64,000 nt of DNA from Pectobacterium fontis (lineage in GTDB: Bacteria; Pseudomonadota; Gammaproteobacteria; Enterobacterales; Enterobacteriaceae): NCBI RefSeq assembly GCF_000803215.1, contig NZ_JSXC01000002.1, positions 1-64,000 of the forward strand. Reading direction: 5' to 3'. The notes below the pieces were generated by a model that worked only from the letters and a program-made list of their open reading frames with translations, was not told the origin of the DNA and searched no databases. The position numbers and the translations under genes are program-made. This document shows, in pieces, positions 58,530 through 64,000 of the stretch (position 1 is the stretch's first letter; every line of letters begins with the position of its first letter).

Positions 58530-59654
58530 TTGAATTATCAGTTGATCACTTCCGACATCGGGTTACAACAGGTTTGCTCTCAGGCGCGACGTTTTCCGCG
58601 AGTGGCATTGGACACGGAGTTCGTTAGAACCCGTACGTATTACCCACAGTTAGGGTTGATTCAATTGTATGATGGTGAACAGCTTTCACTTATCGATCCG
58701 CTAACGATTACCGACTGGGCACCCTTTCAGGCATTGCTGCGTGATGAACAGGTCACAAAATTCCTGCACGCGAGCAGTGAAGATCTGGAAGTGTTCCTCA
58801 ACGCATTTGGCACACTACCGACGCCTTTTATCGATACACAGATTCTGGCCGCATTTCTGGGCAAACCGCTTTCCTATGGTTTCGCCGCGCTGGTGGCCGA
58901 CTACCTGGGCGTGACGCTGGATAAAAGCGAGTCGAGAACGGACTGGCTTGCCCGTCCGTTGAGCGAAAAACAGTGTGATTACGCCGCCGCCGATGTGTTC
59001 TATTTATTGCCGATGGCTGCCCAACTGGTGGCAGATACGGAAGCCGCTGGGTGGATGAACGCGGCGTTGGACGAATGTCTCCTGCTTTGCCAACGTAAAC
59101 AAGATATTTTGGCACCGTCTCTGGCTTATCGTGAATTCAGCAACGCCTGGCAGTTGAAAGGCAGAAATCTGGCTTGCCTTCAGCGTCTGGCGGAGTGGCG
59201 CTTGCGTAAGGCGCGTGAGCGAGACAGTGCGGTGAATTTTGTCGTACGTGAAGAGAACCTATTGCAGATGGCGCGTTGTCTGCCGACGTCACTGGGAGAA
59301 CTGAGTTCGCTGGGGTTAAGTGGCCCGGAAATTCGCTACCACGGCAAAACGCTGCTCGACTGTGTTGCGCAGACGAATGGCATCGCTGACGCAGATTGCC
59401 CGCCGCCAGTGATTAATTTGGTCGACTATCCCGGTTATAAAAAAGCGTTTAAAGAGATCAAAGCGCTGGTACAGCGTGCGAGTGAACAAAGCGGATTATC
59501 TGCCGAGCTATTGGCATCACGTCGTCAAATTAATCGTCTGCTAAACTGGCACTGGAAATTAAGTGGGCGAGACGCAGGAATGCCGGAAATGTTGTCTGGC
59601 TGGCGCGGCCAGTTATATGGTGATGAGCTGCGTGAAATCGTGCAGAGCTATTAA
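58530..59654 (+). CDS. rnd: Ribonuclease D
   Basis: RNase D trims the 3' ends of tRNA and other small RNA precursors. The 374-residue product has a DEDD exonuclease domain (VALDTEFVRTRTYYPQLGLI, FLHASSEDLEVFLNAFGTLP, and YAAADVFYLLPMA) and HRDC domains. It starts with TTG (MNYQLITSD), as in E. coli, after AAGAGAA. It is the last gene of this direction before the convergent min operon. Confidence 0.96.
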   Translation: MNYQLITSDIGLQQVCSQARRFPRVALDTEFVRTRTYYPQLGLIQLYDGEQLSLIDPLTITDWAPFQALLRDEQVTKFLHASSEDLEVFLNAFGTLPTPFIDTQILAAFLGKPLSYGFAALVADYLGVTLDKSESRTDWLARPLSEKQCDYAAADVFYLLPMAAQLVADTEAAGWMNAALDECLLLCQRKQDILAPSLAYREFSNAWQLKGRNLACLQRLAEWRLRKARERDSAVNFVVREENLLQMARCLPTSLGELSSLGLSGPEIRYHGKTLLDCVAQTNGIADADCPPPVINLVDYPGYKKAFKEIKALVQRASEQSGLSAELLASRRQINRLLNWHWKLSGRDAGMPEMLSGWRGQLYGDELREIVQSY

Positions 59655-59879
59655 TCACCGGTAAACGACTCTTATCAATATGCCTTATTTGTTGTGATGA
59701 TCCCGTCATGGAAAAAGCAGCAAATAGGGGGATAAGAATAGGGCAGGAAAACAGAAATAAAATACTGGTTAAATACACAGTCAATTCTGAATAATTTAAA
59801 TCTTAGAACGGTGGAATGGAAAGTAAGGAATTTCCCTGAACTGACGTAACGCAATTCTTTGAATGTATAACGAGTAGAC

Positions 59880-59902
59880 ATCCCCTGCGTAAAACAGGGG
59901 AT
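59880..59902. terminator. Hairpin between rnd and minE
   Basis: ATCCCCTG / CAGGGGAT stem with a seven-base loop, 16 bases past the minE stop. T run is poor. The 263-base gap 59655-59917 has no gene. Confidence 0.5.
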
Positions 59903-59917
59903 ATCACAGCAGAAAAA

Positions 59918-60187
59918 TCATTTAGGCGTTTCTTCCGCTTCCGGTAATGTAACGTTCAACTCAAGCACGGAAATATCATCTCCTTTTTGTTCAAGCTGAA
60001 CGGTCACCATCTCAGGGTCAATCTGTACATATTTACAGATAACCTCAAGAATATCCCGCTTTAATTGCGGCAGATAATGGGGTTCACTGTCCCCACGACG
60101 TCGCTCCGCGACAATAATTTGTAGCCGTTCCTTGGCAATATTGGCTGTCGTTTTTTTGCGGGACAGAAAGAAGTCCAGTAAAGCCAT
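59918..60187 (-). CDS. minE: Cell division topological factor MinE
   Basis: MinE stimulates MinD ATPase and drives the pole-to-pole oscillation that centres division. The 89-residue product begins [20 protein letters not shown], with the membrane-targeting and MinD-binding segment, and ends in a dimerisation domain. It follows minD by three bases. Confidence 0.98.
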   Translation of the reverse strand: MALLDFFLSRKKTTANIAKERLQIIVAERRRGDSEPHYLPQLKRDILEVICKYVQIDPEMVTVQLEQKGDDISVLELNVTLPEAEETPK

Positions 60188-60190
60188 AAT

Positions 60191-61003
60191 TTATCCCCCA
60201 AAAAGTCGTTTAAGGAAACCCTTCTTCTCTTCTTCAACAAAACGGAAAGGACGATCTTCGCCAAGCAGACGTTCAACGGTATCTGCGTAGGCTTTACCTG
60301 CATCGGCTTCAGTATCCAGAATGACGGGTTCGCCCTGGTTAGAGGCGCGGAGTACGGATTGGTCCTCAGGGATCACGCCAACCAGCGGGATCCGCAGGAT
60401 CTCGAGAACGTCTTCCATGCTCAGCATATCGCCACGGCTGACGCGGCCTGGGTTGTAGCGCGTCAACAGCAGATGCTCTTTGATCGGATCTTCTGAACGC
60501 TCCGCACGACGGGATTTCGAAGACAGAATGCCCAGAATACGGTCGGAGTCGCGCACGGAAGAGACTTCCGGGTTGGTGGTAATAATCGCTTCGTCGGCGA
60601 AATAGAGCGCCATCAGCGCGCCAGTTTCAATCCCGGCTGGCGAATCACACACGATAAAATCAAATTCCATCTCGCCCAGGTCGTTGAGCACTTTTTCAAC
60701 GCCTTCATGCGTTAGTGCGTCTTTGTCACGCGTTTGTGAAGCAGGCAGAATGTAGAGATTGTCGGTTCTCTTATCTTTGATCAGCGCCTGATTCAGCGTG
60801 GCATCACCCTGAATAACGTTCACAAAGTCGTACACCACGCGACGTTCACATCCCATGATCAAATCGAGGTTACGCAGACCAATGTCAAAATCGATGACAA
60901 CCGTCTTTTTTCCTTTCTGGGCTAAACCGGTAGCAATGGCGGCGCTTGATGTGGTCTTGCCAACGCCCCCTTTACCCGATGTAACAACAATGATGCGTGC
61001 CAT
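60191..61003 (-). CDS. minD: Septum site ATPase MinD
   Basis: MinD is a membrane-associated ATPase that recruits MinC and MinE. The 270-residue product has the deviant Walker A GKGGVGKTT near residues 10-18, VIDFDIGLRNLD and the C-terminal membrane-targeting helix EEKKGFLKRLFGG. It lies between minC and minE, 20 bases after minC. Confidence 0.99.
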   Translation of the reverse strand: MARIIVVTSGKGGVGKTTSSAAIATGLAQKGKKTVVIDFDIGLRNLDLIMGCERRVVYDFVNVIQGDATLNQALIKDKRTDNLYILPASQTRDKDALTHEGVEKVLNDLGEMEFDFIVCDSPAGIETGALMALYFADEAIITTNPEVSSVRDSDRILGILSSKSRRAERSEDPIKEHLLLTRYNPGRVSRGDMLSMEDVLEILRIPLVGVIPEDQSVLRASNQGEPVILDTEADAGKAYADTVERLLGEDRPFRFVEEEKKGFLKRLFGG

Positions 61004-61023
61004 AAATGTTTCCTTGGGAGATT

Positions 61024-61710
61024 CTAGTCTAGAGGTTTTATCGTTAAAACATTGTCCAGCAGGTTCAAGTTGAGCCGTGCTGGTTGCCCAAAATACGGTT
61101 CAGGTATCTGGTCGCTTAGCCAGTAACGGCCCGCGATAGAGACCAGTTCTGCGGCCAGATGCGTACAGAATATCTGGCTCTGAACATCGCCAGAAACGCC
61201 TGCGAGGGCACGGCCGCGCATCATGCCGTAAATATGAATATTGCCATCGGCAATCACCTCAGCCCCTGCGCTGACGCTGCTCATGACGATTAAGTCACAA
61301 TTCCGGGCGTAAATCTGTTGGCCGGAGCGAACGGGGGTGTTGATGACTTTCGTTTTCACCGCGGCAGGAACGGCGGCGACGGGTTCGACAACCCGGCGTT
61401 GTGCCTTACCTTCGTTCAGAAGGGGAAGCCCCGCCTGCACAATGGCTTTCTTTAATGCATCGTCGTTGCACCCACTGACGCCAACGACATGCAAGCCGGT
61501 TGATGAAATAGCCTGCTGCAATTTTATCCAGTCAGTTTCCGCGGTTAAGGCGGCAACGTTAATGACAACGGGGGCATTTTTCAGGAAAGCAGGCGCTTGC
61601 TCTATTTTTTCCTGTAGTGCCTGATAAATTACCTCGGGTTGGGGATCATGCAAATGAACAACCGATAAGGTAAAGCTGCTGCCTTTTAACTCTATTGGCG
61701 TTTGTGACAT
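61024..61710 (-). CDS. minC: Septum site-determining protein MinC
   Basis: MinC, carried by MinD, blocks FtsZ ring assembly at the poles. The 228-residue product has an N-terminal FtsZ-inhibiting domain and a C-terminal beta-helix domain with [20 protein letters not shown] and [20 protein letters not shown] that binds MinD. It is the first gene of minCDE and divergent from ycgL, as in E. coli. Confidence 0.98.
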   Translation of the reverse strand: MSQTPIELKGSSFTLSVVHLHDPQPEVIYQALQEKIEQAPAFLKNAPVVINVAALTAETDWIKLQQAISSTGLHVVGVSGCNDDALKKAIVQAGLPLLNEGKAQRRVVEPVAAVPAAVKTKVINTPVRSGQQIYARNCDLIVMSSVSAGAEVIADGNIHIYGMMRGRALAGVSGDVQSQIFCTHLAAELVSIAGRYWLSDQIPEPYFGQPARLNLNLLDNVLTIKPLD

Positions 61711-61846
61711 CTATCCTGACTCAGTTTCAGCATCTTTTAATCCCTGGAGTAACATTTAAGGCATGATATTCCAGAGCGCTGTAAGCATGTTATAGTCACA
61801 ATTATATACAGGCAAGATGGCATTCCCATCAAATAGAGTAAAAAAA

Positions 61847-62104
61847 ATGTTTTGTGTGATCTATCGAAGCGCTAAACGCGATCAGACCTATCTTTATGTT
61901 GAAAAAAAAGACGATTTCTCACGCGTGCCGGAAGAATTAATGAAAAGTTTTGGCACACCGCAGTTGGCGATGGTTTTACCGTTGGATGGACGTAAAAAAC
62001 TGGCGAATGCCGATATAGAAAAAGTGAAACTTGCGCTACAGGAACAGGGATTTTATCTGCAAGTGCCCCCGCCGGTCGAAAGCTTATTAAACACCGCTGT
62101 ATAA
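61847..62104 (+). CDS. ycgL: YcgL domain protein
   Basis: The product, about 85 residues from ATG 61847 ([20 protein letters not shown]), belongs to the YcgL family of unknown function. The sequence through [20 protein letters not shown] and [20 protein letters not shown] is highly conserved. An in-frame ATG at 61817 would add ten residues, as in some annotations; neither start has a strong ribosome site. It is divergent from minC. Confidence 0.92.
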   Translation: MFCVIYRSAKRDQTYLYVEKKDDFSRVPEELMKSFGTPQLAMVLPLDGRKKLANADIEKVKLALQEQGFYLQVPPPVESLLNTAV

Positions 62105-62444
62105 GTGTAAAAAAATAATACCAGAGCGTACTTTCAGATAAAGCCGAAAACATAATTTGGCGTGGAATATCCCGGTCTTTTACATGATATTCCGCGCGAT
62201 AAATATTCATTTTTTGAGTTTTCCTTCGTTGTCATTTAATTGTTTCCATTTTTGGCCGGGTGGAATGCCTTTCCCTATCATCCGATCCCCAAGCTCGCGC
62301 TCCTGAAATCTGTTGGGGGAACCCCCGTTGCGATGATATAACGATGGTTTTGCACCATCGTGTTCTTATATAGCAGCTTTCCTTTTAGGCATGTTTGCAC
62401 CGTGAAGGCGGCGATAATCCAACAGACAGGGCAGGAGAATACCC
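62105..62444. other. Gene-free stretch before ycgM
   Basis: ACGATGGT / ACCATCGT at about 62341-62361 forms an eight-base stem with a five-base loop. No open frame of note was found. A GGCAGGAGAA ribosome site for ycgM is at the end. Confidence 0.4.
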
Positions 62445-63101
62445 ATGTATCAACACAGAGACTGGCAGGGCGCGTTGCTTGATTTTCCCGTAAATAAAGT
62501 CGTTTGCGTCGGGAGCAACTACTCAGAACACATCAAAGAAATGGGCAATGCGACTCCGAGCGAGCCAGTGTTATTCATCAAACCTGAAACCGCACTGTGT
62601 GATTTACGCCAGCCCGTCGCCATACCCAAAAACCTGGGTTCGGTTCACCATGAAGTTGAACTGGCTGTGCTGATCGGTACGCCGTTAAAACAGGCGAATG
62701 AAGAACGCGTGGCCCGTGCGATTGCGGGTTATGGTGTGGCGCTGGATCTGACGCTGCGTGATTTGCAGTCCGACTTCAAAAAGGCGGGGCAGCCGTGGGA
62801 GAAAGCCAAAGCGTTTGACGGTTCCTGCCCGATCTCCGGTTTTATTCCGGTTGCCGAGTTTGGCGATCCGCAACAAACCGATCTGGGCGTAAAAGTGAAT
62901 GATGAAGTACGCCAGCAGGGCAACACGCGTGATATGATTACGCCGATTCTGCCGCTGATTGCTTATATGAGCCGTTTCTTTACGTTGCGCGCGGGCGATA
63001 TTATTTTAACGGGTACGCCAAAAGGGGTCGGTCCGATCCTGTCAGGCGATATGCTGACGATTACCGTGAATGACCGGACGTTGAGCACGCGTATTATCTA
63101 G
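62445..63101 (+). CDS. ycgM: Fumarylacetoacetate hydrolase family protein YcgM
   Basis: YcgM is a fumarylacetoacetate hydrolase-fold enzyme that probably acts as an acylpyruvase or oxaloacetate tautomerase. The 218-residue product has metal-binding acidic residues in VHHEVELAVLIG and ALDLTLRDLQSDFKKAGQPW, with the loop GTPKGVGPI. It is collinear with ycgL and ycgN, as in E. coli. Confidence 0.94.
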   Translation: MYQHRDWQGALLDFPVNKVVCVGSNYSEHIKEMGNATPSEPVLFIKPETALCDLRQPVAIPKNLGSVHHEVELAVLIGTPLKQANEERVARAIAGYGVALDLTLRDLQSDFKKAGQPWEKAKAFDGSCPISGFIPVAEFGDPQQTDLGVKVNDEVRQQGNTRDMITPILPLIAYMSRFFTLRAGDIILTGTPKGVGPILSGDMLTITVNDRTLSTRII

Positions 63102-63109
63102 CACCCCGC

Positions 63110-63140
63110 CGGCTGCCCGTGTTGCATGGCGGGCAGCAAA
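63110..63140 (+). terminator. Hairpin after ycgM
   Basis: GCTGCCCG / CGGGCAGC stem with a loop of about ten bases just after ycgM. It is not followed by a T run, so it may be an mRNA hairpin rather than a terminator. Confidence 0.4.
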
Positions 63141-63206
63141 ATCTCCCCGCCGCAGCCTGCCAGAATCACATATCTTTATTCACAATACAAAGTAACCGGA
63201 AGAAAA

Positions 63207-63653
63207 ATGACTGAACGCCCTTTTTGGCAGCAAAAAACGTTGTCTGAGATGTCTGACGATGAATGGGAGTCGCTGTGCGATGGCTGCGGTCAGTGCTGTT
63301 TGCATAAACTGATTGATGAGGATACGGAGGAAATCTACTTTACCAACGTCGCCTGCAATCAACTGAATATTAAAAGTTGCCAGTGCCGTAACTATGAGAA
63401 ACGTTTTGAGTACGAGCCGGACTGCATCAAGCTGACGCGCGAAAATCTGCTGACATTTAACTGGCTACCCGCGACCTGTGCTTATCGCCTGATTCATGAG
63501 CGTGAAGATTTACCGCAGTGGCACCCGTTGGTCTGCGGCACCAAGACGGCAATGCACCGCGAACGCATCTCCGTGCGGCACATTGCCGTGCGGGAGACTG
63601 AAGTCGTGGACTGGCAGGATCATATTCTGAACAAACCCGAGTGGGCGCGGTAG
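63207..63653 (+). CDS. ycgN: YcgN-like cysteine-cluster protein
   Basis: The 148-residue product matches YcgN, a CxxCxxCC family protein. The cysteine cluster [12 protein letters not shown] near residues 24-35 and [18 protein letters not shown] suggests iron-sulfur or zinc binding. ATG 63207 ([10 protein letters not shown]) follows GGAAGAA; an ATG at 63126 is in frame but unsupported. Function unknown. Confidence 0.92.
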   Translation: MTERPFWQQKTLSEMSDDEWESLCDGCGQCCLHKLIDEDTEEIYFTNVACNQLNIKSCQCRNYEKRFEYEPDCIKLTRENLLTFNWLPATCAYRLIHEREDLPQWHPLVCGTKTAMHRERISVRHIAVRETEVVDWQDHILNKPEWAR

Positions 63654-63908
63654 TGATTGTTTGCTGGTGCGATGGTCTGGTCGAAACAAGAAGTCCCTCA
63701 ATCTGATTCACTCAGAAGGGGGATGATGTACACCTCGTTGAGCCAGAGAACGTCGCGCGTGACTGCCAAAACTGGAACGCGCATCTGCTTTTTGCACGTC
63801 ACTTCACATTTTTCTTTTTCCTTGTGCGAATCATGCCGTCATCTCCGGCATAAATCGTGACGTGTTGTATAATTTTAAAGCAGCATAACCAGCAGAGGAG
63901 GAGAGAAT

Positions 63909-64000
63909 GTGATTAATTTTGAGAAAATTATTCTTGAGTACAGCGAGCAGTACACCGACTTTGCTGCCTCCACGATTGCTTTCATGGAAAGTCAGGAAAA
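63909..64000 (+). CDS. Unrecognised gene cut by the window end
   Basis: A GTG at 63909 after a strong GGAGGAGAGA opens a frame of 30 codons to the end of the window: MINFEKIILEYSEQYTDFAA then STIAFMESQE. An ATG two bases earlier is in another frame and stops at once. I do not recognise the protein. The 255 bases before it contain no convincing gene. Confidence 0.6.
   Translation, partial: MINFEKIILEYSEQYTDFAASTIAFMESQE

Noticed and set aside
63657-63860. 67-codon plus-strand frame after ycgN
   Set aside because: No recognisable domain or ribosome site; likely non-coding.

Overview
The window is a chromosomal segment of a soft-rot enterobacterium, most likely Pectobacterium or a close relative such as Dickeya. 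The backbone genes are collinear with, and read as close relatives of, Escherichia coli genes: thrS-infC-rpmI-rplT-pheST-ihfA, nadE-osmE, yniABC, manXYZ-yobD-mntP-rlmA-cspC, sdaA-nudL-pabB-yoaH, fadD-rnd and minCDE. Set into this backbone are the genes for using plant pectin: ogl, kdgR, pelW, togMNAB, kdgM, paeX, kduD and kdgF. No phage, insertion sequence, CRISPR array, rRNA or tRNA gene was seen.

Layout. 1-5.6 kb: htpX behind a heat-shock type promoter, oligogalacturonate lyase ogl, the pectin repressor kdgR, yebO and an aromatic amino acid permease. 5.7-13 kb: a translation block with thrS, infC (AUU start), rpmI, rplT, the pheM leader peptide, pheS, pheT and ihfA. 13-20.2 kb: ygbA with an NsrR-type operator, an ABC exporter, yddG, nadE, osmE, tcyP and ydjM with a LexA box. 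20.2-30.4 kb: the pectin cluster. 30.4-36.7 kb: hxpB (yniC), yniB, yniA and the sitABCD iron/manganese importer. 36.7-45.5 kb: a sparse stretch with small ORFs, then yobF-cspC, rlmA, mntP with a yybP-ykoY riboswitch, yobD, manZYX and yoaE. 45.5-48.1 kb: an accessory three-gene module (exported isochorismatase-like hydrolase, F420-type oxidoreductase, divergent LysR regulator) where E. coli has yoaD. 48.3-64 kb: sdaA, nudL, pabB, yoaH, a RidA-family gene, yoaA, tsaB, yeaY, fadD, rnd, minEDC, ycgL, ycgM, ycgN and a gene cut by the window end.

How the genes work together. Oligogalacturonides cross the outer membrane through KdgM, are deacetylated in the periplasm by PaeX, imported by TogMNAB, and cut in the cytoplasm by PelW and Ogl. 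KdgF opens the unsaturated monomer and KduD reduces the later keto sugar toward 2-keto-3-deoxygluconate. KdgR, encoded here, represses this regulon, and matching operators are visible before ogl, kdgM, pelW and between kdgF and kduI/kduD. The intermediate isomerase gene kduI survives only as a decayed 3' fragment upstream of kduD, so that step must be encoded elsewhere or be missing. I found no clearly new system. The most unusual points are the kduI remnant with an internal 18-bp tandem repeat, a 25-codon ORF lying across the thrS translational operator, an apparent terminator inside the yoaE leader, and a conserved-looking but unrecognised small membrane ORF at 37.1 kb.
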